IMG/VR virus record: IMGVR_UViG_3300021083_000423
Coordinates: 1-28,628 of that record
Reading direction: 5' to 3' (one strand)
DNA: 28,628 bases
From: a virus
Shown here piece after piece: positions 21,602 to 28,623 of the stretch (positions are counted from its first letter, which is position 1; each line of letters opens with the position of its first letter). The position numbers were made by a program, and so were the translations under genes. The notes under the pieces were generated by a model that was given only the letters and a program-made list of their open reading frames with translations, made no database searches and had not been told where the DNA came from.

Positions 21602-21716
21602 ACGGCCCTACGTAAATCAGGCCGATCAGACTTTTGAGGCGCTTAAGCCGTGGGAAGCTGAGGGAATTTCGCGGCGAACGTGGTATAGAAGGCGCAGACC
21701 TGACGGCACACACTAA
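21513..21716 (+). CDS. Counter-oriented 67-aa DNA-binding protein (AT-hook/HTH-like)
   Basis: This is the only supported plus-strand gene in the window. ATG 21513 is chosen over an upstream TTG because it coincides with the predicted transcript start. The 67-aa basic protein has MAIRLRDLFKRKG at the N-terminus, KRGRPYVNQ (AT-hook-like RGRP core, residues about 28-36) and PWEAEGISRRTWYRRRRP (residues 46-63), which resembles the recognition half of a helix-turn-helix (GISRRTWYRR). It lies between the head-morphogenesis and protease genes; its TAA overlaps the head gene TAG in a tail-to-tail arrangement. Own promoter, opposite strand and repeats over the promoter suggest an autoregulated moron-like gene, perhaps expressed during lysogeny. 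Target unknown. Confidence 0.65.
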   Translation: MAIRLRDLFKRKGAADKSGKSLIVPPIKRGRPYVNQADQTFEALKPWEAEGISRRTWYRRRRPDGTH

Positions 21717-22561
21717 ACGACATTATCGGCTCGCGCCTCATCATCTTTCCTAATCCGCACCGCTTCCAGCGCTTCCTTGCCCTTTTTGGTCAGCATGTCC
21801 TCCGGCAAGTCGCGCAGATTGAACACGAAGCGATAGGCGCACCGGCAAAACACCCGCTCGCCCGGCCGCTCGATTTCGTCGATGTATTGCCGACCGGCCG
21901 GTTTCATCAGCCCGCGTTCCATCGCCCAATTGCCGCGGACGATGAAGTATAGGCCGTCGCGTTCCTTATGGTCCTCGCGGTAATCATAGCCGGCTTGCCG
22001 CCAGCGCGATTGCCAGATACCCGCTATCGCCCCGCCGCCAACCGCGACCGTCTCGTTGATCGAGGCGGTAAACTTCTGCCCCTGGTCGATCAGCACCCGT
22101 CTCTCTTCGAACGGCAACTGCGCCAGCGCCTTGCGGACCTTGGCCTTGGTTTCCGGCTTGTCGGCTGATCTAGATCCGCCGACCGGAATGGACGTTGCCC
22201 AACCGGAAAACCGTTGAATGGTTTCCTCGACCGCCTTCGTCCGATTGAGCTTGATCAAATCGGCCGATGCGACGATGCGGCGATCCAGTTCCGCCCTAAG
22301 TTGCGGCGCAATTCGTTGCAGCGTGAACCGGCTAACCTCGCGGTGGATTTTGAGCGCCCCGCCATTCTCAATTTCGCGGCGGTAAAGCGCCCCGAGCGTG
22401 TCGCGGAGCTTCTGTTCCATAACGTGCGGCGGCATTAAACTTGCTAATGCCGCCTGACGAAGTTGATTGATCCAATAATTGACCCGCGTCGCACTGTCGA
22501 AGCCAAAGGCTGCGATATCCTCAATCGCGTCGGTGAGAACTTGGGTAAATGTATCGGCCAT
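21713..22561 (-). CDS. Head morphogenesis protein, phage Mu gpF-like
   Basis: Start is taken at ATG 22561 (MADTFTQVLTDAIEDIAAFG); the frame extends 39 codons further upstream but that part overlaps the preceding gene and looks non-coding. The 282-aa product is helical over residues 1-190 and carries a Mu gpF-like C-terminal motif: NWAMERGLMKPAGRQYIDEI, then ERPGERVFCRCAYRFVFNL with the CRC core. Such minor head proteins attach near the portal and help assemble or eject. It follows the portal module and converges with the plus-strand small gene, sharing three bases. The ribosome binding site is weak (GGA 5 nt upstream); coupling to the upstream small gene, which overlaps by 41 bp, may help. 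Confidence 0.85.
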   Translation of the reverse strand: MADTFTQVLTDAIEDIAAFGFDSATRVNYWINQLRQAALASLMPPHVMEQKLRDTLGALYRREIENGGALKIHREVSRFTLQRIAPQLRAELDRRIVASADLIKLNRTKAVEETIQRFSGWATSIPVGGSRSADKPETKAKVRKALAQLPFEERRVLIDQGQKFTASINETVAVGGGAIAGIWQSRWRQAGYDYREDHKERDGLYFIVRGNWAMERGLMKPAGRQYIDEIERPGERVFCRCAYRFVFNLRDLPEDMLTKKGKEALEAVRIRKDDEARADNVV

Positions 22562-22838
22562 TGCATCCGTATGATACGTTGTTGGCCGGGCGTACGCTTC
22601 CAGGCTCGATATCCCTGAGCTCATAATCTGGAGAGAAGAGGCCGCTCGACAACTTACTAACGATCGCCCGCAGCACACGTTGATCGACGGTATATTCCGT
22701 CGTTAGCGGCATTGAAATCGTCAGGACTTCCGGACGCCGGATAAACGATATGCCCGATACGTCCTCGCAGAATTTCACTACCGTTTCGTCCGCTCGGTGA
22801 ACGACCGATTGGACGACAAAGTCGCCTCGGATTGCCAT
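22521..22838 (-). CDS. Small unknown protein between portal and gpF-like genes
   Basis: A 105-aa frame starts at ATG 22838: MAIRGDFVVQSVVHRADETV, VKFCEDVSGISFIRRPEVLT, ISMPLTTEYTVDQRVLRAIV, SKLSSGLFSPDYEL. The composition (beta/alpha-like, many Val/Ile, normal charge) looks protein-like, and the third codon positions favour G and C in the first 80 codons. No Shine-Dalgarno sequence is visible before this ATG. The same frame stays open for 27 more codons upstream without a start codon, up to a TGA just after the portal stop. The true start could therefore lie elsewhere, or a sequence error could be present. It overlaps the next gene by 41 bp. I do not recognise a family. Confidence 0.55.
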   Translation of the reverse strand: MAIRGDFVVQSVVHRADETVVKFCEDVSGISFIRRPEVLTISMPLTTEYTVDQRVLRAIVSKLSSGLFSPDYELRDIEPGSVRPANNVSYGCNGRYIYPSSHRRD

Positions 22839-22921
22839 GTCGGCACATTGTTCGACTTTCCGGGCAAAAACAAGGCACCACGTCCGCCCAAACTGCCCGA
22901 ACGGTCATTTTCCGCGCCGAT

Positions 22922-24436
22922 TTACTTCGCAGCCAGCCGCGTATGCATTCGCCAGCGCGTTCGCCATTCGGCATCGCTGTCGCTGCGGGCATCCGCCACG
23001 AACCGCTCGGCCGGCTTTGGCTCACCCTCTTCGCCGCCGATACCCTCCATTCCCATGATCGGGGTATCACGGACCTCGTCAAGATCGACCTGCAGCGGCG
23101 ACGGGAACATGATCTTGTTGGTATTGAGGTTGTCGGCCACCCAATCAACCAGATAGGCGAGATTGATCGGCCTGTTCTGGAACAGCGGCGCCAGCGCCTC
23201 GACGGTCGAAATCAGCGTCTCATGACGGACTTTTTCGGCCTCTGCTTTCTTCGATTCCGGCTCGGTCAAGAGGTTCGGCCATTGCGCCGCAAAGGCGTTT
23301 TTGGCCTCGTAAAAGAACTGCGTGTAGCTTTTGGAGCCGAACTCCCCCGGATATTTTCGTTTTAGGATCTCGTAATAGTCCGGGTTCCAGGCGCGATGGA
23401 TAATGATCTCATCCATGAACCGGTAGTCCTGATCGATTTCCTCGCGAGTCCGATCGATATAGCGCGCGATGTGTTTGGCATCCTCGGTGCCTTCGCCAAA
23501 GCCCTCGGCGAACGTTTCCTGCAACAACAGCTTCGCCGGCATATCCGCCGCGGTCGCGATGTTTTCGATGATGTGCTTGCGCGCGGAATCGTGGGCATTA
23601 TCGATATTCGTGAGGTCGAGTGATGTGATCTCGTCCTTGTCGCCGACCTGAATCACATTGCCGACCGTCGCTACCTTGATAAACATCCGTTTAATGGCGG
23701 CAATCGACTCCATCACATTGTCGATGACCGATCCCGGCTGCTGCACTTTGGCGACGATCACGCCGGCTTTGAGCGTCACCAGATCGTCGGTCAGCATCGA
23801 CTGCACGAACGATTTCAGCGGGAACAACGCGCGCTGATAAACCGAGCGGCCGACATACCCGAACGAGGCTTCCGTATAGCCGAGATAGATCGGCTGCTCG
23901 TTCATCGCGACGCAGGTGCGGGACTTGTGATATTGCTGCCCAGATACCCGGACGCCAGCTGGCACTTTAAGAAAGTCGATGGCGTTTGGATTGAGATTGA
24001 GGACCAGACTGCCCGACGTATTGAGTGGATCGAACACCGAGAACGCGATTTTCTTTTTGTACAGGTCCGCGTATTCGACTTTGTCGGTCGCCTTCTCGCC
24101 GTCGGTCACCAAGCCGATCGTCGCAAGACCGTAAATCCGCGCCAGCGTCCAATGCTGGAAAATAACCCGGCTGGCGTTGTCGGCACGCCATTGCTTGACA
24201 AAGGCGTCGCGCAGATCGTCTTCCGGACCGGCATTCGGTACGCTGATCTGCCGTTGCTGGCTCTGCGCCATCCGCAACGGAGATTCCGCCATTTTCAGGC
24301 CGAGGGGATGGTAAAGATAAAGGCCTTTGCACAGCTGATAGGACGGCGTCGAGCCCGGCTCGATGGTGTCCACCATCAGCAATTGCTGGAGCATGGACCC
24401 AAAATTCGATGACCCGTCCGGCGTCAGATAGGCCAT
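22922..24436 (-). CDS. Portal protein, DUF1073 type
   Basis: This 504-aa protein is the dodecameric ring through which DNA is packaged. Segments typical of the DUF1073 portal family are visible: LCKGLYLYHPLGLKMAESPL, VKQWRADNASRVIFQHWTLA, RIYGLATIGLVTDG, FSVFDPLNTSGSLVLNLNPN, VGRSVYQRALFPLKSFVQSM, a long helix around DSARKHIIENIATAADMPAK with the conserved LLLQETFAEGFGEGTEDAKH, and a C-terminal PEFGSKSYTQFF-like stretch. Several databases label this family 'anti-CBASS Acb1-like N-terminal/DUF1073'; nothing here suggests anti-defence activity. AAGGG 10 nt upstream and only 14 bp from the terminase stop support the start. Between TerL and head genes, it is in the expected place. Confidence 0.92.
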   Translation of the reverse strand: MAYLTPDGSSNFGSMLQQLLMVDTIEPGSTPSYQLCKGLYLYHPLGLKMAESPLRMAQSQQRQISVPNAGPEDDLRDAFVKQWRADNASRVIFQHWTLARIYGLATIGLVTDGEKATDKVEYADLYKKKIAFSVFDPLNTSGSLVLNLNPNAIDFLKVPAGVRVSGQQYHKSRTCVAMNEQPIYLGYTEASFGYVGRSVYQRALFPLKSFVQSMLTDDLVTLKAGVIVAKVQQPGSVIDNVMESIAAIKRMFIKVATVGNVIQVGDKDEITSLDLTNIDNAHDSARKHIIENIATAADMPAKLLLQETFAEGFGEGTEDAKHIARYIDRTREEIDQDYRFMDEIIIHRAWNPDYYEILKRKYPGEFGSKSYTQFFYEAKNAFAAQWPNLLTEPESKKAEAEKVRHETLISTVEALAPLFQNRPINLAYLVDWVADNLNTNKIMFPSPLQVDLDEVRDTPIMGMEGIGGEEGEPKPAERFVADARSDSDAEWRTRWRMHTRLAAK

Positions 24437-24450
24437 ACCGCGATCGCCCT

Positions 24451-25782
24451 TTATTTTTTCATGGCCGCCGCATCGTCGAACGCCAGCGCAACGCCATACG
24501 TGAACCCGTCGAGCAGATCATCGTCGGTTTGTTCTTTATTGCCCGGCCGAAACCCCAGCACTTGCCCGGTCAGGTGATTGCGCGTCACGCCCTTGTAATT
24601 GACGACTTTGTCATGGGCGTACGTGGATAGCTTGACCTTGCCCTGGAACACATAGCCGGACACGTCGATAGCCCGTTCCGACTTCCCCATTGCCGTCAGC
24701 TTGGAATCGATCGGGCGGGCCTTCCAGCCGCGGCGATGTGCCTGCTGCAGCAGGATCATGCCGCTCGCCTTGTCCTCGATCCAGACTCCGATCGACCCGC
24801 GGCGCGCGCGGCATTCACCGGCCAATTCCTCCAATCGCCGAAATACCTGCGGCAACCATGCTTCCAGCAGCGAGCCCTCGATCTGCGTCAGATCGTAATC
24901 CAAGACGACCAAAGGATAAGGCGACAAAGCGTTGCGGGTCTTGGCGAAATAAACAACCGCGGTGCCGTCGTTTTCCTTGCCGGTTTTGGTGGCTGAATCG
25001 ATGATGGCGTAGACGCTGTCGCAATTTACCGGATAAGCGATCGGGCCGCCATTCACCAGCATCCTGTCCAGATCAAAAAACGCATCGCCCGACCAGTCGA
25101 CGAATTCGGCCTGATATTCTTGCTGATAGACCCGAGGCGGCGTTTCCGCCTTTAGCTTCGCGAATTCCTGCTCACGCCTGATGAGATAAGCTTCATCCGT
25201 TTCATCAGGCAGCCGCATCGGAATAAGCGGATTGGCCGTCGTCGGCGCGTGATATTCAGTAAACCCGTGTTCGTGTTGATTGCAGATTTGCCAAAAGAAG
25301 TTTTGCGGATCATCGCCGTTGGTATTGGACAATACGAGGGCTGATCCGTGGTAATCGAGCAGCGTCGGCTTGATCGACTTTTCCCACGTATCCATCATCG
25401 ACTTGTTGTCGGTGAATGCACCTTCGTCGATGATGATTTGGTGATAGAACCGTCCCCGGCCGGCGTTCGCGTCATCCAGGGTCCAGAAATCGATGCCGCC
25501 GCCGGTGATGGTCCGGATTTCCTTCGATTGCAGCGACGCCCCGACTATTACCGGCGTGAGGATATGCCGAAGCTCGCCGAACGGTTCCGACATGCGCTTG
25601 TAGTCGGGAACGAACCAGCCGATCTTTTGTTTTTTTATGGCCCCGTCCGATGCGACCGTCGTGCCGAGTTTGGTCTTGCCGAACCGCCGTCCGCATCGCA
25701 CCGCGAAAAACCGCGTTCGCTTTTCAAGCGCCGCGATCTGGCCCGCATGCAGCGTCGGCAGCGTAACCGTGATTTCCGGCAC
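24451..25782 (-). CDS. Terminase large subunit
   Basis: This 443-aa packaging motor has an ATPase and a nuclease domain. Walker A is CGRRFGKT (residues 30-37), Walker B is IIIDE (116-120), and a coupling-type LSNTNGD follows at 151-157. The nuclease domain shows YAIIDSATKTGKENDGTAVV (D262 as first metal ligand) and VWIEDKASG (E336, D337). The start is GTG at 25782, two codons after the TerS stop and in the same frame. The ATG at 25786 is in another frame. Spacing to a GAG-type ribosome binding site is about 9 nt. The cut site of the terminase cannot be seen from this window. Confidence 0.95.
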   Translation of the reverse strand: MPEITVTLPTLHAGQIAALEKRTRFFAVRCGRRFGKTKLGTTVASDGAIKKQKIGWFVPDYKRMSEPFGELRHILTPVIVGASLQSKEIRTITGGGIDFWTLDDANAGRGRFYHQIIIDEGAFTDNKSMMDTWEKSIKPTLLDYHGSALVLSNTNGDDPQNFFWQICNQHEHGFTEYHAPTTANPLIPMRLPDETDEAYLIRREQEFAKLKAETPPRVYQQEYQAEFVDWSGDAFFDLDRMLVNGGPIAYPVNCDSVYAIIDSATKTGKENDGTAVVYFAKTRNALSPYPLVVLDYDLTQIEGSLLEAWLPQVFRRLEELAGECRARRGSIGVWIEDKASGMILLQQAHRRGWKARPIDSKLTAMGKSERAIDVSGYVFQGKVKLSTYAHDKVVNYKGVTRNHLTGQVLGFRPGNKEQTDDDLLDGFTYGVALAFDDAAAMKK

Positions 25783-25785
25783 GCA

Positions 25786-26214
25786 TTATATCTCGGCTTG
25801 TTCCGGAAGGCCGCCCTTCACCACAACGATCAAGGTTCCGTCGCTCTTTTCGGCCGCTTTCCAGCCTTCGATTTCCGCCAGCGCCTTCAACGCCGCAATC
25901 TGATCGGATACCTTGATTTTACGCTCCCCGAGATCGGGGTTGGCGATGGATGCAAGCCGCGCGATCGCCCATTCCTTTGTCGCGGCGATCCGCTCAGCGT
26001 CACGTTCACTCTGCGGTGCCCCAAGTTCCGCAAGGCGAGCCTTCACATCAGATCGATTGGCACGTTTGCGCGCATTGGGTGCACGTGAGACGCCGGTATA
26101 TCCGGCGACCTCAGCGGCGGCATCGGCTGCCTCGCTCCGCTTCATGCCGCCGGCGAAGTTCGAATAAAGCGCCTGCGCAAACTTCTCTAACTTCGGATCA
26201 CGCAGCGCGCCCAT
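25786..26214 (-). CDS. Terminase small subunit
   Basis: This 142-aa protein lies directly before TerL. It begins MGALRDPKLEKFAQALYSNF, followed by GGMKRSEAADAAAEVAGYTG (helix-turn-helix-like) and ARKRANRSDVKARLAELGAP, the usual N-terminal DNA-binding layout of TerS. A helical oligomerisation segment (KEWAIARLASIANPDLGERK, VSDQIAALKALAEIEGWKAA) and a short C-terminal strand (GTLIVVVKGGLPEQAEI) complete it. TerS recognises the phage packaging site and loads DNA onto TerL. The ribosome binding site is modest (GGGA, about 10 nt). Confidence 0.88.
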   Translation of the reverse strand: MGALRDPKLEKFAQALYSNFAGGMKRSEAADAAAEVAGYTGVSRAPNARKRANRSDVKARLAELGAPQSERDAERIAATKEWAIARLASIANPDLGERKIKVSDQIAALKALAEIEGWKAAEKSDGTLIVVVKGGLPEQAEI

Positions 26215-26683
26215 GAGTCTTGATTCCCGACACCCGATTCCAGTTGTGTATCTGTCGACTCATAACAGCCTCAATCCCCCAAGCACGCGATGCTTGTCGA
26301 ACACGAATTTAGCGTGAGTTCGCGAATCCTTTCATAATACCGCTGCAAATCGCGCTTTTCTTCAAGCGTCTCTGCCACAGGCGGCCTTACGAAACGTATC
26401 GGCAATTGTTTCTCTTGCGCAACTGGCTGGCCCGCGCGGCTATGGAAGGGGCTTGAAAAGCTTGCGCACCCGGTAAGAATCGGGCGGCTGTAGCGGGATC
26501 ATGTCCGCCGTCGGGCGCTTTGAGCCAAGGTCGCTTTCTGCCGTTTACGCCGCAGCGCGAGGATGGCCTACATCGCCTCGATCTGGTGCGGGAGCGCCTT
26601 TGACTGGCGTCATCCGCCCCAACAGGTCCCCGTGTTTTAATTCTGATTCGCTTTTTTGACAAGTTCAAGTTCGCTCACGGCCC
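26215..26683. other. 469-bp gap between NusG-like gene and terminase: no confident gene
   Basis: All six frames hold only short pieces. A 93-codon minus frame (26387-26668) is Arg/Ser-rich and lacks a ribosome binding site, so it was not called. Short protein-like stretches in three minus frames meet at ATGA-type overlaps (for example a TGA/ATG at about 26500), so a decayed small gene is possible. A weak promoter-like pair TTGTCA ... TTAAAA lies on the minus strand at about 26632-26661, where a late promoter for the packaging genes could be. Confidence 0.5.
26271..26378 (-). CDS. Possible 35-aa micro-protein before TerS
   Basis: GTG at 26378 with AAGG 6 nt upstream opens a 35-codon frame: MAETLEEKRDLQRYYERIRE LTLNS... 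(given in part), ending ACLGD before TGA. The first 22 residues are a charged amphipathic helix. The frame is open further upstream without a start codon. It could be the end of a decayed gene or a real small protein. Confidence is low because it is short and unique. Confidence 0.3.
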   Translation of the reverse strand: MAETLEEKRDLQRYYERIRELTLNSCSTSIACLGD

Positions 26684-27301
26684 CTAAATCCTCTCGACTT
26701 GGTGAGGCATCCCTTTCACAGGCACGACACGGCCAAACAATAGGACGCCTACGCTAAGCCGCCCGTCGCTACAGAATTCGATGATCTTACCAACCCATGC
26801 CGGGGCGTTCTTAAACCTGACTTTATCGCCCATTTTAAAGTTATGCACATGGTCGCGCGCGGGCGGTAGATTGTGATCGCCTTCGATCTTGCGGATTTGC
26901 TGGATATCGGCCTCGCGCAATTGCGCCACTTCGCCCGAGCCGTTCCGCATATAGCCCAACAGGCCGGGCGTCTCGTCGACGATGGTATGCAGGTCGAATT
27001 CCGGCTCTGCGCCGATGCCGACGGCGACAAAGATAAAACCGGGAATGATGGACCTCAGCCGCGCGCCGCGAAGCCGATGACCGTTCCCTTGGTGGCGGCC
27101 AGTCGCTTCCGTAACGCAGTAATTCGGCCAATAGGCTCGGATACGGCATTCCCGCAGTCGATCCGCCGCCTTCTGTTCACAAGACGCCCGCGCGATGAAG
27201 GCGAGCCATAAGCGAGGCGTGCGAAAATCAAGGCCCACGACCTCATTCGAAGCCTCGACGAGATGCCTCAGGTTCCCCGTCGTTTCCGCTACCATCAGCA
27301 T
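26684..27301 (-). CDS. NusG/RfaH-like transcription elongation factor
   Basis: Start ATG at 27301 is chosen because AGGG lies 8 nt upstream and the frame before it overlaps the replication gene. The 205-aa product has an N-terminal NGN-like domain (residues about 29-130: RLWLAFIARASCEQKAADRL, AYWPNYCVTEATG, IIPGFIFVAVG) and a C-terminal KOW domain (about 155-205: FKMGDKVRFKNAPAWVGKII, SVGVLLFGRVVPVKGMPHQV). NusG paralogs bind RNA polymerase and reduce pausing or termination; specialised ones such as RfaH act on chosen operons. Lying just upstream of a ~26-kb late operon, this one probably promotes read-through of the morphogenesis genes. It is separated from the replication gene by 5 bp. Confidence 0.85.
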   Translation of the reverse strand: MLMVAETTGNLRHLVEASNEVVGLDFRTPRLWLAFIARASCEQKAADRLRECRIRAYWPNYCVTEATGRHQGNGHRLRGARLRSIIPGFIFVAVGIGAEPEFDLHTIVDETPGLLGYMRNGSGEVAQLREADIQQIRKIEGDHNLPPARDHVHNFKMGDKVRFKNAPAWVGKIIEFCSDGRLSVGVLLFGRVVPVKGMPHQVERI

Positions 27302-27306
27302 ATCTC

Positions 27307-28524
27307 TCACCCTGTCTTGGCCTGTGCGTGTTGGTCCTGTTCGGTTGTGGTGTCGGGAGGGCCGGTGGATGAGAGGGTGCCGTCTTTGCGGGGAGGCCAG
27401 CCATTGGTACCGCGTGGTACGATGAGCCCGCTTTCCTTGACCGGCCAATCATCAACGAAACGCTGTGGCGTGATCTCCTGGCGCTTGTAGCCGACGACGA
27501 TCGGGCGCGGTTCGATATTGAGAAATTGCTTCCAGGCACCGCACTGCTGCGTGCCCGCCTTGATCACCAGATAGGTTTTCGGATCGTCATCAGAGAACTG
27601 CGCGAGCGCCAACGCCGCAGCTGTGAGCGGCTGGGGGAATCTCATCCCCCGGCCTTCCGCGAGGCCCATGGCTTGCGGCGGCCGTAAGCCGCAAATCGTC
27701 GCGATCACGCACCTTGCCTGCCATGACGGCAAGCCCTCGGCTTCGAAGACGGCGGTGGTGATCGGCACCACATCCGCCGGTGCGAGCGCAGCAAAGCGGT
27801 CCCATGCATCACGTTCCTTCAGAAATGTCTGCGCGTTGATGACGTTGGGCGGCTTTTTCTGGGCTTTGCGGTGTGCGACGTAGCCCCGCGCGGCTTTGCG
27901 GGCCAACGAGCGTTCGGCTTCCGTGAGCACGTCCCAGACTTGGCGAGCGAGCGATTGGCGTAGGATCGGTTCCTGCCAGTCCAGCTCGAATTCTTCCCAG
28001 CCGTCAGACAGACCGACACCCCCACCCGAAGGGGGGGTAGGGGGGGATTCTTTCTCTTGGTTAAGATGATGGTTATTGTCGCTGCAGTGAGACGACCCCT
28101 GTCGCTCCGGTGAGACTACCCCGTCGCTACCGTGCGACACCCCTGTCTCAGCCTGAGACTGGGGTGGTGATACGTCCTGGTCGATTTCATCGTCTAGGGG
28201 GATGTCTATGCGTTTGATGAATACCTCGAATTGAAGCCTGATTTCAGGTGATGTGCGGCGACGGCCGGAGGCCGCAGCGTTCCATATCTTGCCGTTGTCA
28301 TCGATCCAGCGCGGAAACATCACCAACAGCCCGGATGCTTGCAGCGCATCGAGCCGCCGATAGACAGTCGCTCGTGATTGTTGGCTCTTAGCCGCCATCC
28401 AATCGGCGCCTGGCCACGCCACCCCCTCTTCATTGGCGCTGTCGGCGATGACGTAAAGCAGGCACTGCGCACGGGGATCTCCCGTCGCCTGCTCCATCGC
28501 CCAATTCATGGCTTTAATGCTCAA
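27307..28524 (-). CDS. Winged-helix replication initiator, lambda O-like
   Basis: The start is TTG at 28524, giving MSIKAMNWAMEQATGDPRAQ, with AGGTG 5 nt upstream; the N-terminus matches the usual 'MSxKxMNWxWE' start of such proteins. Residues 5-75 form a winged helix (LLYVIADSANEEGVAWPGAD, RATVYRRLDALQASGLL). Residues about 110-165 are a hydrophilic, Ser/Pro/Gly-rich linker. The C-terminal half (SLARQVWDVLTEAERSLARK ... PQAMGLAEGRGMRFPQPLTA) is helical. Four iterons lie in the linker-coding DNA (28078-28159), as in lambda O, where the protein binds iterons in its own gene. A gene regulator is the alternative. The linker DNA also holds two 7-G tracts. Confidence 0.78.
   Translation of the reverse strand: MSIKAMNWAMEQATGDPRAQCLLYVIADSANEEGVAWPGADWMAAKSQQSRATVYRRLDALQASGLLVMFPRWIDDNGKIWNAAASGRRRTSPEIRLQFEVFIKRIDIPLDDEIDQDVSPPQSQAETGVSHGSDGVVSPERQGSSHCSDNNHHLNQEKESPPTPPSGGGVGLSDGWEEFELDWQEPILRQSLARQVWDVLTEAERSLARKAARGYVAHRKAQKKPPNVINAQTFLKERDAWDRFAALAPADVVPITTAVFEAEGLPSWQARCVIATICGLRPPQAMGLAEGRGMRFPQPLTAAALALAQFSDDDPKTYLVIKAGTQQCGAWKQFLNIEPRPIVVGYKRQEITPQRFVDDWPVKESGLIVPRGTNGWPPRKDGTLSSTGPPDTTTEQDQHAQAKTG
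28031..28046. repeat. Two 7-G homopolymer tracts
   Basis: Seven Gs at 28031-28037 and seven at 28040-28046 separated by TA, inside the linker of the initiator gene (codes SPPTPPSG on the minus strand). Slippage here would shift the frame and remove the C-terminal half. Confidence 0.6.
28047..28159. other. Candidate replication origin with four iterons and AT-rich region
   Basis: Iterons on the plus strand: GTCGCTGCAGTGAGAC (28078-28093), GTCGCTCCGGTGAGAC (28101-28116), GTCGCTACCGTGCGAC (28123-28138) and GTCTCAGCCTGAGAC (28145-28159), with starts 23, 22 and 22 bp apart. The first three are followed by an ACCCC-type tail. Each is itself quasi-palindromic (the last has perfect 7-bp arms). The 31 bp at 28047-28077 next to them are AT-rich (ATTCTTTCTCTTGG...). 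Number, spacing, symmetry, position inside the initiator linker and the AT-rich flank downstream in gene direction all match the lambda origin. Function is inferred. Confidence 0.65.
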
Positions 28525-28598
28525 TTGCTCACCTGCGTATGAAGGGCACTAGATACGCCTAGATTTACGACGTGTTGTTGTTAGACCGGCTACCTAGG

Positions 28599-28623
28599 CC
28601 CTCACGTCGTCGGTGAGGGTTTT
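28599..28623 (+). terminator. Hairpin with T-run near right edge
   Basis: CCCTCAC (28599-28605), 7-nt loop, GTGAGGG (28613-28619), then TTTT. It has the form of a short Rho-independent terminator for rightward transcription. No rightward gene ends near it within the window, so it may serve something at or beyond the edge, or be chance. Confidence 0.3.

Noticed and set aside
22789-22921. Readthrough of the portal TAA into 44 further codons
   Set aside because: An open stretch of 44 codons is common by chance in this DNA and no domain is cut by the stop; kept only as a note under the neighbouring finding.
22922-24436. Anti-CBASS (Acb1) activity for the portal-like gene
   Set aside because: Database labels mix DUF1073 portals with Acb1, but this protein shows portal segments and lies at the portal place; the paired H-x-T motifs of a 2H phosphoesterase are not seen.
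26198-26263. 21-codon frame MSRQIHNW... overlapping the TerS start
   Set aside because: Has a fair GAGG site but is too short and overlaps TerS; could be a leader, not enough to call.
26387-26668. 93-codon minus frame before terminase genes
   Set aside because: Very Arg/Ser-rich, no ribosome binding site, no recognisable family; treated as part of the unexplained gap.
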